Part shown: piece after piece, positions 1 to 8,306 of the stretch
Layout of the letters: each line of letters starts with the position of its first letter
How positions within the stretch are numbered: position 1 is the first letter of the stretch
Translations under genes and position numbers: made by a program
From: Sedimentitalea arenosa
Lineage (GTDB): Bacteria > Pseudomonadota > Alphaproteobacteria > Rhodobacterales > Rhodobacteraceae
Direction of reading: 5' to 3'
Assembly (NCBI RefSeq): GCF_016428585.1
Contig: NZ_JAELVR010000003.1
Location: forward strand, 248,001-312,000
DNA length: 64,000 nt
The notes under the pieces: model-generated
The model's database searches: none
What the model saw: only the letters and a program-made list of their open reading frames with translations
What the model was told of the DNA's origin: nothing

Positions 1-353
1 CCCCATTCCAGCTGGCTCTTCAGTTCGTCGATCGCCTGGGTCAGCTCGTCGCGCTGACGTTCCATGTCGGCCAGACGTTCGCGGGCGATGTCGTAGGTGC
101 GCACCAGTTGCGTGTGCTGCTGGTCGCCCATGTGGTAGAGGTCCAGCAACTGGCGGATCTCTTCCAGGCTGAAGCCGAAGCGCTTGCCGCGCAGGATCAG
201 CTTCAGGCGAGCCCGGTCACGCTTGGTGAACAGGCGGCGTTGCCCGTCGCGGACGGGAAACAGCAATTCCTTGGATTCGTAGAACCGCAGGGTGCGCGGC
301 GTCACGTCGAACGCGTCGCACATTTCGCGGATCGTCATCATGTCATCGGTCAT
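1..353 (-). CDS. MerR-family transcriptional regulator (3' end outside window)
   Basis: The minus-strand frame begins with ATG at 353 and runs off the left edge, so the C-terminus is missing; 117 residues are visible. Residues 6-50 form the MerR winged helix-turn-helix (TIREMCDAFDVTPRTLRFYE), followed by a second helical DNA-contact region and a charged coiled-coil dimerisation helix (about residues 85-117). No Cys-rich metal-binding tail is seen in the visible part. It is a close paralog of the regulator at 547-915. This small MerR type often sits next to fatty-acid or branched-chain acyl-CoA degradation genes in related bacteria, but the target genes lie outside the window. A TGACGT inverted repeat about 70-100 bp upstream (425-454) is a plausible operator. 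The family call is firm; the ligand is unknown. Confidence 0.88.
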   Translation of the reverse strand, partial: MTDDMMTIREMCDAFDVTPRTLRFYESKELLFPVRDGQRRLFTKRDRARLKLILRGKRFGFSLEEIRQLLDLYHMGDQQHTQLVRTYDIARERLADMERQRDELTQAIDELKSQLEW

Positions 354-424
354 AACTCATACTCTCGGTATCCGTGCTCACGAGAGGTAGGTGAGGGCGA
401 TGGCATGAGATTGCAACAGGCAGT

Positions 425-454
425 TGACGTTGACGTAAGCTGAACGTCACGTCA
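425..454. promoter_or_regulatory. TGACGT inverted repeat, candidate MerR operator
   Basis: Left arm TGACGTTGACGT (425-436) and right arm ACGTCACGTCA (444-454) are reverse complements apart from one missing A, with a 7-bp spacer. TGACGT is also directly repeated inside the left arm. The element lies in the 193-bp gap between two minus-strand MerR genes and upstream of the first one. MerR proteins bind dyads of about this size, so autoregulation is the simplest reading; this is an inference. Confidence 0.45.
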
Positions 455-546
455 CTTCGCGCGGAGTTCGGAATGCCGGTCAAAGGCTCCGCCGGATGGC
501 CGGAAACCGGATCGCGCCGGCCCGCTGTCCGGTCGTCCTTTCGGGG

Positions 547-915
547 TCAGGCGAGGTTGGCGGCGGTCTCGTCGCGCAGGGTCTTCAGCTCGTGAATCGC
601 CTCCTGGAGCTGCTCCAGCTGGCTCTCCAACTCGACCATCTGGCGATCGGCCATCTCGATGAAGGCCTGCGCCTGCGCGTCGGTGCCTTCCTTCTCGTAG
701 ATCAGCAGCCACTGGCGGATGTCTTCCAGCTGGAAACCGTATTTGCGCCCGCGCAGGATCAGGCTCATCCGGGCCGATTCCCGCGGTCCGTAGAACCGGG
801 CGCGGCCTTCGCGGTCCGGTTGCAGCAACTCGATGTACTCGTAATAGCGAAGGGTGCGCGGCGTCACGTCGAACTTGGCGCACATTTCCTTGAATGACAG
901 ACGTGAGTCGGACAT
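547..915 (-). CDS. MerR-family transcriptional regulator, paralog of the upstream MerR
   Basis: A 122-residue protein starting at ATG 915 with a purine-rich ribosome site (GGAAGAGGAACGC) just before it. The N-terminal third is a MerR helix-turn-helix (FKEMCAKFDVTPRTLRYYEY), the middle carries the RGRKYGFQLEDIRQWL segment, and the C-terminus is a Glu/Gln-rich coiled coil (about residues 80-115) for dimerisation. There is no effector domain, so it belongs to the minimal MerR class. It is divergent from the two thioesterase genes starting at 1039, and the 123-bp gap between them probably holds both promoters. A role in acyl-CoA metabolism is suggested by the thioesterase neighbours but is not proven. 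Confidence 0.9.
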   Translation of the reverse strand: MSDSRLSFKEMCAKFDVTPRTLRYYEYIELLQPDREGRARFYGPRESARMSLILRGRKYGFQLEDIRQWLLIYEKEGTDAQAQAFIEMADRQMVELESQLEQLQEAIHELKTLRDETAANLA

Positions 916-1038
916 GCGTTCCTCTTCCCTGATGCTCAAACCGTAGGCGCAAGTCAGACCGAGCGCAACCAGCGGGCTTGCCCTTTGGCGCGCGGGCTGA
1001 TCATAAGGGCGCCACGTCGGAAACAGGAGATTGGAGCC

Positions 1039-1458
1039 ATGGTCGACAAGGTCAAGCTGGCGCGTCAGTTCATCGAGGCGATCCCGCATTCCAGGGCGCT
1101 CAACATGCAGCTGACGGATATCGGCGCAGGCACCGCCACGATCGAAATGCCCTATGACGACCGCCTGATCGGCGACCCCAAGACCGGGGTGATCCACGGC
1201 GGCGCGGTCTCGGCCATGATGGACACCTGCTGCGGCGCGGCGGTGATGAGCCACCCCTCCGCCCCCGGCGGCACCGCCACCATCGATCTCAGGATCGACT
1301 ACATGCGCGCCGCGACGCCGGGTCAGTCGATCCGCACCACCGCGACCTGCTATCACATCACCCGCAACGTCGCCTTCGTGCGCGCCACCGCCACCGATGA
1401 CGACATGGACCGCCCGGTCGCCACCGCGTCGGGCTCCTTCACCGTGGAGAAAGCCTGA
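1039..1458 (+). CDS. PaaI-family hotdog thioesterase (first of a pair)
   Basis: A 139-residue single hotdog-fold domain. ATG 1039 is preferred over an upstream in-frame start at 985 because GGAGATTGGAG precedes it closely. The motif GVIHGGAVSAMMDT (about residues 52-65) is the PaaI/YdiI active-site loop and central helix, and DLRIDYMRAA follows as the usual strand. Such enzymes hydrolyse acyl-CoA thioesters in the cytosol; aromatic-CoA and medium-chain acyl-CoA are typical substrates, and the substrate here is not evident. Its stop overlaps the start of the second thioesterase (TGATG at 1456-1460), so the two are translationally coupled and may form a heteromer. Confidence 0.9.
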   Translation: MVDKVKLARQFIEAIPHSRALNMQLTDIGAGTATIEMPYDDRLIGDPKTGVIHGGAVSAMMDTCCGAAVMSHPSAPGGTATIDLRIDYMRAATPGQSIRTTATCYHITRNVAFVRATATDDDMDRPVATASGSFTVEKA

Positions 1459-1979
1459 TGGCCCGCACCCGCCCCGAACCGATGCAGGTGGTCAAGCAAC
1501 GCCGCGACGCCGCGCTCAAGGCGCTGGTGGAGGGCGTGCCCTATATCCGTTTTCTCGGGATAGAATTCGACCGCCGCGGCGACGAGCTGACCGGCCTGCT
1601 CAAGTTCGACGACAAGCTGATCGGCAACCCGTTCCTGCCCGCCATCCATGGCGGCGTGACCGCGGCCTTCCTCGAAACCACCTCGATCATCACGCTCAGC
1701 TGGGCCTACCTCTGGCCCGATATCGAAAGCGGCGCGATCGACACCGAAAAGCTGGCCGCCGGCGATCTGCCGCGCCTGCCCAAGACGATCGACTTCACCG
1801 TCGACTACCTGCGCTCGGGCCTGCCGCGCGACGCCTATGCGCGCGCCACGGTCTGCCGCGCCGGACGGCGCTATGCCTCGGTGCGGGTCGAAGCCTGGCA
1901 GGACAACCGCGACAAGCTCTTCGCACAGGCCAACGGGCATTTCCTGATGCCGCCGACCGATGCATCCCGCAGCGGCTGA
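1458..1979 (+). CDS. PaaI-family hotdog thioesterase (second of a pair)
   Basis: A 173-residue hotdog protein that starts one base inside the stop codon of the preceding thioesterase. The HGG loop is present as PAIHGGVTAAFLETTS, and TIDFTVDYLRSGLPRDAYARA matches the C-terminal strands of the PaaI family. It is about 35 residues longer than its neighbour, mainly by an N-terminal helix and an insertion after the central helix. The MATE transporter gene starts 20 bp before its stop, so the three genes form one operon. Tandem, diverged PaaI copies recur in related bacteria. The substrate is unknown. Confidence 0.88.
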   Translation: MARTRPEPMQVVKQRRDAALKALVEGVPYIRFLGIEFDRRGDELTGLLKFDDKLIGNPFLPAIHGGVTAAFLETTSIITLSWAYLWPDIESGAIDTEKLAAGDLPRLPKTIDFTVDYLRSGLPRDAYARATVCRAGRRYASVRVEAWQDNRDKLFAQANGHFLMPPTDASRSG

Positions 1980-3300
1980 GCAGGCGGGACCGATCACCCA
2001 CCGCCGGGTGCTCAACATTGCCATCCCAATCGTTCTGTCCAACGCCACCGTGCCGATTCTCGGCGCGGTGGACACCGGCGTGGTCGGCCAGATGGGCCAG
2101 GCCGCGCCGATCGGCGCGGTCGGGATCGGCGCGATCATCATCTCCTCGCTCTACTGGATCTTCGGCTTCTTGCGCATGGGCACCACCGGGCTGACCAGCC
2201 AGGCCCATGGCGCCGGTCGCTCCGGCGAGGTGACGGCACTGCTCACGCGCGCCATCCTGTTCGGCGCCGCCGCCGGGGTGGCGCTGATCCTGCTGCAACT
2301 GCCGCTGTTCTGGGCCGCGTTCCGGCTGTCGCCCGCCTCGGCCGAGGTCGAATCGCTGGCCCGCGACTACATGGCCATCCGGGTCTGGTCGGCCCCCGCC
2401 GCCATCGCGATCTTCGGCGCGACCGGCTGGCTGATCGCGCTGGAACGCACCCGCGGCGTGCTGGTGCTTCAGCTCTGGATGAACGGGCTGAACGTGGCGC
2501 TCGATTTCTGGTTCGTGCTCGGGCTCGGCTGGGGCGTGCAGGGCGTCGCCTTCGCCACCTTCCTCGCCGAATGGAGCGGATTCGCCATGGCGCTCTGGCT
2601 CTGCCGCGACGCCTTCCGCAGCCCGGCCTGGCGCGACTGGCCGCGGATCTTCGACAAGGTCCGCCTGCTGCGGATGCTCAGCGTGAACGGCGACATCCTG
2701 ATCCGCTCGCTGATGCTGATGGGCATCTTCGTCTCCTTCCTGTTCCTCGGGTCAGATTTCGGCGACGTGACCCTCGCGGCCAACCACATCCTGCTGCAAT
2801 TCATCGAGATCACCGCCTACGCGCTGGACGGTTTCGCCTTCTCGGCCGAGGCGCTCGTCGGGCAGGCGGTCGGGGCCGCCAGCGTCCACCGCCTGCGCCG
2901 CGCGATCCTGATCTCGACCTTCTGGGCGCTGGTCGGCACGGTGATGCTGTCGATGGCCTTCGCGCTCTGGGGCGGGGCGCTGGTCGACCTGATGGCCAAG
3001 GTGCCCGCGGTGCAGGCCGAGGCCCGCGTCTACCTGCCCTACATGGTGCTGGTGCCGGTGCTCGGCGTCGCCAGCTGGATGCTCGACGGCGTTTTCATCG
3101 GCGCCACCCGCACCCGCGACATGCGCAACATGGCGATCCTGTCCACCGCCGCCTTCGCTGTCGCGGCGGCCCTGCTGGTGCCGGCCCACGGCAATCACGG
3201 CCTCTGGATCGCGTTCCTGTTCTCTTTCGTGGCCCGCGCCCTGACGCTCGCGGCGCGCTACCCGGCGCTCGAACGGGCGACCCGCGACGGCGCGCTCTAG
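1960..3300 (+). CDS. MATE-family efflux transporter (DinF/NorM-like)
   Basis: A 446-residue integral membrane protein with about 12 predicted transmembrane helices in two homologous halves. The N-terminal region (ITHRRVLNIAIPIVLSNATVPILGAVDTGVVGQMG) is the typical first helix and loop of the DinF branch of MATE exporters. MATE proteins export cationic drugs or metabolites across the inner membrane in exchange for H+ or Na+. The start overlaps the thioesterase stop by 20 bp, so expression is coupled; why an exporter is paired with acyl-CoA thioesterases is not clear. The gene converges on pyrD across a 115-bp gap. Confidence 0.92.
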   Translation: MHPAAAEQAGPITHRRVLNIAIPIVLSNATVPILGAVDTGVVGQMGQAAPIGAVGIGAIIISSLYWIFGFLRMGTTGLTSQAHGAGRSGEVTALLTRAILFGAAAGVALILLQLPLFWAAFRLSPASAEVESLARDYMAIRVWSAPAAIAIFGATGWLIALERTRGVLVLQLWMNGLNVALDFWFVLGLGWGVQGVAFATFLAEWSGFAMALWLCRDAFRSPAWRDWPRIFDKVRLLRMLSVNGDILIRSLMLMGIFVSFLFLGSDFGDVTLAANHILLQFIEITAYALDGFAFSAEALVGQAVGAASVHRLRRAILISTFWALVGTVMLSMAFALWGGALVDLMAKVPAVQAEARVYLPYMVLVPVLGVASWMLDGVFIGATRTRDMRNMAILSTAAFAVAAALLVPAHGNHGLWIAFLFSFVARALTLAARYPALERATRDGAL

Positions 3301-3356
3301 CGGTCGGATCTTCCGGCCTGAGGTGCCGCCGCGCGCCGGCCGCCCTGGCATCGCGC

Positions 3357-3401
3357 GTATGCACGCGGTATGCACGCGATCTGCACGGGGTGCACACCCC
3401 G
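3357..3401. repeat. Tandem 11-bp repeat followed by a GC hairpin between convergent genes
   Basis: GTATGCACGCG occurs twice head to tail (3357-3367, 3368-3378), followed by a degenerate third copy (3379-3389). The perfect hairpin CGGGGTG-CA-CACCCCG (3386-3401) follows. It sits between the convergent MATE and pyrD stops, where a terminator is expected, but there is no T-run. It may be a bidirectional transcription-stopping hairpin. Confidence 0.4.
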
Positions 3402-3415
3402 CGCCGGCCGCAATG

Positions 3416-4474
3416 TCAAACCCAGTCCGCGCGCCGGCTGCCCACCGCGTCCGCCACGTTGGCGAACCCGTCCCGCGCCAACAGCCGGTCCAGCCCTTCG
3501 GCGATCTCGGGCACCAGCGACAGCCCGCCATAGACCAGCGCGGTGTAAAGCTGAACCGCCGACGCCCCGGCGCAGATCTTCGCATAGGCGTCCTCGGCCG
3601 AGCCGATCCCGCCGACGCCGATCAGCGGAATTTCCCCGTCAAGCCGTACACTTAGCCGGGCCAGAACGCGGGTCGAGCGCTCAAACAACGGCGCGCCCGA
3701 CAGCCCGCCGGTTTCGCCCTTGTGCGGGCTGCGCAGCCCGTCGCGCGCCAGCGTGGTGTTCGTGGCGATGATGCCGTCGATACCGGTGGCCCGCGCGACC
3801 GCGGCGATGTCGTCCAGTTCGGACTCCGTCAGGTCGGGCGCGATCTTGAGAAACACCGGGATCGGCCGGGCAAGCCCGTCGCGCGCCGCCATGACACCGG
3901 TCAGCAACGCGGACAGCGCGTCCCGGCCCTGCAGGTCGCGCAGCTTCTCGGTATTGGGCGACGACACGTTGACCGTGGCGAAATCGAGCTGCGGACCGCA
4001 GTGTGTCAGCACGGTCGCGAAGTCCTGCGCCCGGTCCGCGCTGTCCTTGTTCGCCCCCAGGTTGAGGCCGATCACAGCCTCGCGCGGCCGCGCCTCGAGC
4101 TGCCGTCCGATGGCCTCCATCCCCTTGTTGTTAAAGCCGAACCGGTTGATCGCGGCGCGATCCTCCATCAGCCGGAACAGGCGGGGGCGCGGGTTTCCCG
4201 GCTGCGGCCTCGGCGTCGCCGCGCCGACCTCGAGGAACCCGAATCCCGCCTGCGCCAGCGGCGCCAGCGCCTCGGCGTTCTTGTCGAACCCGGCAGCCAG
4301 CCCGACCGGGTTGGGCAGCGTCATCCCCGCCAGGTCGCACCGCAGCCGCGGCGAACTGATGGGCCCGGGCCGCGGCGTCATGCCGGCCTTCAGCGCGCGC
4401 AACGCCAACCCGTGCGCGGTCTCCGGATCGACCCGCCGCAACAGGGCCAGCCCCGCGCGCTCCAGCGTCGTCAC
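3416..4474 (-). CDS. pyrD: Dihydroorotate dehydrogenase (quinone), class 2
   Basis: A 352-residue enzyme that oxidises dihydroorotate to orotate in pyrimidine synthesis, passing electrons to the quinone pool at the inner membrane. The N-terminal helical extension ([20 protein letters not shown]) marks class 2. The TIM-barrel motifs [30 protein letters not shown] (catalytic Ser loop) and [13 protein letters not shown] (FMN phosphate) are all present. The start is GTG at 4474, which overlaps the stop of the upstream DUF952 gene as GTGA (4471-4474). No membrane helix is needed, as this class docks through its amphipathic N-terminus. Confidence 0.97.
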   Translation of the reverse strand: MTTLERAGLALLRRVDPETAHGLALRALKAGMTPRPGPISSPRLRCDLAGMTLPNPVGLAAGFDKNAEALAPLAQAGFGFLEVGAATPRPQPGNPRPRLFRLMEDRAAINRFGFNNKGMEAIGRQLEARPREAVIGLNLGANKDSADRAQDFATVLTHCGPQLDFATVNVSSPNTEKLRDLQGRDALSALLTGVMAARDGLARPIPVFLKIAPDLTESELDDIAAVARATGIDGIIATNTTLARDGLRSPHKGETGGLSGAPLFERSTRVLARLSVRLDGEIPLIGVGGIGSAEDAYAKICAGASAVQLYTALVYGGLSLVPEIAEGLDRLLARDGFANVADAVGSRRADWV

Positions 4475-4809
4475 GACAGACCCTCGGGAAACCGGTGCCG
4501 ACCGTCCTGCAACGGCAGCGGTTGGGACCACAGCACATCCACCATGCGCAGCGGGCCGTACAGATGCGGAAACAGCGCGCCGCCGCGCGAGGCTTCCCAC
4601 TTGAGCGCCGCGCCGAGGCCATCCGCCTCGACCGCCAGCAGCACCAGCCCGTCGACCCCGGCGAAATGCTTCGCGGCGGTTTCGGCGACCTGTTCGGCGG
4701 TCGAGAAATGAATGTAGCCATCGGCCAGATCGACCGGCGCGCCCGCGCTCGTTCCGGCCTCGCGCAGCGCCGCCCACTCGTCGGCGCGGAGTATCTTGTA
4801 GATCAACAT
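4471..4809 (-). CDS. DUF952 family protein
   Basis: A 112-residue protein that begins MLIYKILR, the usual start of DUF952 proteins; an alternative ATG lies 12 bp upstream at 4821. Features typical of the family include [12 protein letters not shown] and [11 protein letters not shown]952 is structurally related to glutathione-S-transferase C-terminal or RNA/ADP-ribose-processing-like folds in some annotations, but no activity is established. It overlaps pyrD by 4 bp and is very probably co-transcribed with it, an arrangement I believe is common in this bacterial group. Function unknown. Confidence 0.85.
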   Translation of the reverse strand: MLIYKILRADEWAALREAGTSAGAPVDLADGYIHFSTAEQVAETAAKHFAGVDGLVLLAVEADGLGAALKWEASRGGALFPHLYGPLRMVDVLWSQPLPLQDGRHRFPEGLS

Positions 4810-4926
4810 GGCGGCGGTCATGCCCCGGTGGCGGCAATCGGTCAAGCGTGATCGCGACTCCCTTTGACAGCGCGCGCAAACGGACGCACGATCCCGGCAA
4901 CAAGAACATTGCCAGGGAGTTTCCAC

Positions 4927-6504
4927 ATGCTGTTCCGACTGATGACCTCCGCCGCCGCGCTCGGCCTGACGGCCGGGGTGGCCGCCGCCGATTACACGCT
5001 GACGATCCTTCACACCAACGATTTCCATGCCCGCTTCGAGCCGATCAGCAAGTACGACAGCACCTGCGGCACTGAAGACAACGCCGAGGGCAAGTGCTTT
5101 GGCGGCTCCGCCCGCCTGGTGCGCGCGATCGAGGACGCGCGGGCCCGCAGCGACAACGCGATTCTGGTGGATGGCGGCGACCAGTTCCAGGGCTCGCTGT
5201 TCTACACCTATTACAAGGGCAAGGTCGCGGCCGAGATGATGAACAAGATGGGCTATGACGCGATGACCGTGGGCAACCACGAATTCGACGACGGCCCCGA
5301 GGTGCTGCGCGGCTTCATGGATGCGGTCAGCTTCCCGGTCCTGATGTCCAACGCCGATGTCTCGCGCGAGGAATTGCTGGCCGACACGCTGCAGAAATCC
5401 ACCGTGATCGAACGCGGTGGCGAAAAGCTCGGGCTGATTGGCCTGACCCCCGAGGACACGCGCGACCTCGCCAGCCCGGGCCCGAACATCACCTTCAGCG
5501 ATCCCGTCGCCGCGGTGCAGGGCGAGGTCGACAAGCTGACCGAAATGGGCGTGAACAAGATCATCGTGCTCAGCCATTCGGGCTATGGCGTCGATCAGCG
5601 CGTCGCTGCGGGAACAACCGGGGTCGACGTGATCGTGGGCGGCCATTCCAACACCCTGCTCAGCAACACGCTGGACGGTGCGGCGGGCCCCTATCCCACG
5701 ATGGTGGGCGACACCGCGATCGTTCAGGCCTATGCCTACGGCAAGTTCCTCGGCGAGCTGAACGTGACCTTCGATGATGCGGGCAAGGTCGTGTCTGCGG
5801 TTGGCGAACCGCTGATCATGGACGCCACCGTCGAGGAGGACGGCGACACGGTCGCGCGCATTTCGGAGCTTGCCGGGCCGCTGGACGAGATCCGCAACCG
5901 TGTGGTCGCCGCGGCCGCCACCGAGATCGACGGCAACCGCGACACCTGCCGCGTGCAGGAATGCCAGATGGGCAACCTGGTGGCCGATGCGATGCTGGCG
6001 CGGGTCGCCGACCAGGGCGTGCAGATCGCCATCGCCAATTCCGGTGGGCTGCGCGCCAGTATCGATGCCGGCGAGGTCACGATGGGCGAGGTGCTGACGG
6101 TGCTGCCGTTCCAGAACACGCTGTCGACCTTCCAGATCAGCGGCGAGGGCGTGATCGCCGCGCTGGAAAACGGTGTCAGCGAGGTCGAGGAGGTCAAGGG
6201 CCGGTTCCCGCAGGTCGCTGGCCTGAAATTCACATGGGACCCGTCCGTCGCGCCGAACGAGGGCCGGATCGTCGAGGTGCTGGTCGCCTCGGAAGAGGGG
6301 TTCGTTCCGATCGACCCGGCAGCGACCTACACGGTCGTAACCAACGACTATGTGCGCAAGGGCGGCGACGGCTACGACATGTTCTCGGGCGACGACAAGA
6401 ACGCCTATGACTACGGCCCCGACCTGGCGGACGTCACGGCCGAATACCTCGCGGTCAACGCGCCTTACCAGCCCTATGTGGACGGGCGCATCGTCCGGAA
6501 GTAA
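4927..6504 (+). CDS. Periplasmic 5'-nucleotidase / UshA-family metallophosphatase
   Basis: A 525-residue secreted enzyme. Residues 1-21 form a signal peptide ending in an AAA|D site; ATG 4927 follows a GGGAG ribosome site. The N-terminal metallophosphoesterase domain has the di-metal motifs HTNDFHAR (29-36), DGGDQF (82-87), GNHEFD (116-121), SHSG and GGHSN. The C-terminal 5'-nucleotidase domain (about 330-525) carries NSGGLRASI and GGDGYDMF for nucleoside binding. It should dephosphorylate nucleotides in the periplasm to release nucleoside and phosphate. Length fits the family. UDP-sugar hydrolase or 2',3'-cyclic phosphodiesterase activity is also possible in this family. Confidence 0.93.
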   Translation: MLFRLMTSAAALGLTAGVAAADYTLTILHTNDFHARFEPISKYDSTCGTEDNAEGKCFGGSARLVRAIEDARARSDNAILVDGGDQFQGSLFYTYYKGKVAAEMMNKMGYDAMTVGNHEFDDGPEVLRGFMDAVSFPVLMSNADVSREELLADTLQKSTVIERGGEKLGLIGLTPEDTRDLASPGPNITFSDPVAAVQGEVDKLTEMGVNKIIVLSHSGYGVDQRVAAGTTGVDVIVGGHSNTLLSNTLDGAAGPYPTMVGDTAIVQAYAYGKFLGELNVTFDDAGKVVSAVGEPLIMDATVEEDGDTVARISELAGPLDEIRNRVVAAAATEIDGNRDTCRVQECQMGNLVADAMLARVADQGVQIAIANSGGLRASIDAGEVTMGEVLTVLPFQNTLSTFQISGEGVIAALENGVSEVEEVKGRFPQVAGLKFTWDPSVAPNEGRIVEVLVASEEGFVPIDPAATYTVVTNDYVRKGGDGYDMFSGDDKNAYDYGPDLADVTAEYLAVNAPYQPYVDGRIVRK

Positions 6505-6521
6505 AGCCGGATTGCCCGCGC

Positions 6522-7187
6522 ATGTGCGGACGGTTCGCGATCACCTTGCCCCCCGATGCGATGGCCCAGTTGTTTCAGGCCCGTCCGGCCAACGATCTGC
6601 CGGACGTGCCCAACTACAACGTCTGCCCGACCGACGCGGTGCATGTGGTGCGTCCTGGCGAGACGGGCCGCGACCTCGTGGCAATGCGCTGGGGGTTCCT
6701 GCCGCATTGGTACAAGACACCCACGGATGGGCCGCTGCTGATCAACGCGCGGGCCGAGACGCTGGCCGAGAAACCGGCCTTCCGCGCGGCCTGCCGCGAG
6801 CAGCGTTGCCTGATCGTCGCCAGCGGGTTCTACGAGTGGACCAAGGCGAGCGATGGCACGCGGTTGCCTTGGTACATCAGGCGCCGGGACGGTGCGCCGA
6901 TCGCATTCGGCGGCGTCTGGCAGACCTGGGGCAAGGACGACCCGGTGACGACCTGCGCCATCGTGACGACCGCCGCCAATGAGCGCCTCTCGGAGATACA
7001 CCACCGGATGCCGCTGATCCTTGCCGCGGCGGACTGGCCGCTGTGGCTGGGCGAGGCGGGCAAGGGCGCTGCGCGTCTCATGCGCCCGGCGGACGAGGAC
7101 GTGGTCGAGGCTTTCCGCGTCGGCCCGGCCGTCAACTCGAACCGTGCAAGCGGGCCCGAATTGGTCGAACCGTTGCCCGACGCATGA
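6522..7187 (+). CDS. SRAP domain protein (YedK/HMCES-like), abasic-site shield
   Basis: A 221-residue SOS-response-associated peptidase domain. Cys2, freed by removal of Met1, is the residue that forms a thiazolidine crosslink with abasic sites in single-stranded DNA. The other catalytic residues known from E. coli YedK, Asn75, Glu105 and His160, fall at exactly the same positions here (LLINARAET, ASGFYEW, EIHHRMP). The family protects abasic sites at stalled forks. The gene starts 17 bp after the nucleotidase stop and may be read from the same message, although the functions do not obviously connect. I see no clear LexA box. Confidence 0.95.
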   Translation: MCGRFAITLPPDAMAQLFQARPANDLPDVPNYNVCPTDAVHVVRPGETGRDLVAMRWGFLPHWYKTPTDGPLLINARAETLAEKPAFRAACREQRCLIVASGFYEWTKASDGTRLPWYIRRRDGAPIAFGGVWQTWGKDDPVTTCAIVTTAANERLSEIHHRMPLILAAADWPLWLGEAGKGAARLMRPADEDVVEAFRVGPAVNSNRASGPELVEPLPDA

Positions 7188-7235
7188 GAAGGAAAGCGCC
7201 TTTCACAGGCGTTCCGGGCGCGCTAGAGGGGGCGC

Positions 7236-8306
7236 ATGTCTGACCGTTTCGCCTGCCTGCCTGATCTGCTGAATCATGGTTTCGATACCGTGATCGACGT
7301 GCGCAGCCCGTCGGAATACGCCGAGGACCACGTGCCGGGGGCGATCAACCTGCCGGTTCTGAACGACGTCGAGCGCGCCGAAGTCGGTACGATCTACGTC
7401 CAGCAGAGCCCGTTCCTTGCGCGCAAGCTGGGCGCCGCGCTGGTCTTTCGAAATGCCGCCGCGCATATCGAATCCGAGCTGCGCGATTTCGACGGGGGGT
7501 GGCGCCCGCTGGTCTATTGCTGGCGCGGCGGGCAAAGGTCGGGATCCTTCGCCTGGATGCTGGGCCAGATCGGCTGGCGGACCGGGCTGATCGAGGGCGG
7601 TTACCGCAGCTATCGCCGGCTGGTGAACGACATGCTCTACCAGACCCCGCTGCCGCATCGCCTGATCGCGCTCGACGGCTATACCGGCACCGCCAAGACC
7701 GAGTTTCTGCACCTCTTGGCAGCGCGTGGCGTTCAGGTGCTGGATCTGGAAGGGCTGGCGGATCACCGCGGCTCGATCCTCGGCAGCACGGGGCGCGACC
7801 AGCCCAGCCAGAAGGGGTTCGAGACCCGGCTGGCACAGGCGCTCTGCGCGCTGGACCCAACCCGCCCGGTTGTGGTCGAGGCCGAGTCCAACAAGATCGG
7901 GCAACGCCTCATCCCACCCAGCCTCTGGGCCGTGATGAAGTCCGCGCCGCGGATCGAGATTGCCGCGCCGATCGCCGCGCGCACCGCCTATCTGGTGCGG
8001 GTCTATGACGACATCCTGTCAGACGGGGCGCGGCTCAAGTCTCTGCTGTCCCATCTGCGGGCCTTTCGCGGCAATGCGATCGTCGATGACTGGTTCGCGC
8101 AGATTGATGCCGGTGACCGGTCGGGCGTGACCCGCGCCCTGATGGAGCAGCACTACGATCCATCCTACGACAAGTCCCGCAAGGCCGTGGACGCACCAGT
8201 GCTGGCCCGGGTGGCGGCCGAGACGCTCGACGCACGCGGTCTCGACACACTTGCGGCACGAATAGAGGCGCTGGTCGGTCAGTCCAGCGTCAGCAGTCCC
8301 ACCTGA
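7236..8306 (+). CDS. mnmH: tRNA 2-selenouridine synthase MnmH (SelU)
   Basis: A 356-residue enzyme that swaps sulfur for selenium in 2-thiouridine at wobble position 34 of some tRNAs, using selenophosphate. The N-terminal rhodanese domain (about 1-130) has the catalytic loop YCWRGGQRS with Cys95. The C-terminal domain has a P-loop-like GYTGTAKT (148-155), which fits the two-step geranyl/seleno-transfer mechanism. Length matches the family. Its 3' end overlaps the 3' end of selD, on the other strand, by 28 bp. The adjacent selD makes the selenophosphate donor. Confidence 0.96.
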   Translation: MSDRFACLPDLLNHGFDTVIDVRSPSEYAEDHVPGAINLPVLNDVERAEVGTIYVQQSPFLARKLGAALVFRNAAAHIESELRDFDGGWRPLVYCWRGGQRSGSFAWMLGQIGWRTGLIEGGYRSYRRLVNDMLYQTPLPHRLIALDGYTGTAKTEFLHLLAARGVQVLDLEGLADHRGSILGSTGRDQPSQKGFETRLAQALCALDPTRPVVVEAESNKIGQRLIPPSLWAVMKSAPRIEIAAPIAARTAYLVRVYDDILSDGARLKSLLSHLRAFRGNAIVDDWFAQIDAGDRSGVTRALMEQHYDPSYDKSRKAVDAPVLARVAAETLDARGLDTLAARIEALVGQSSVSSPT

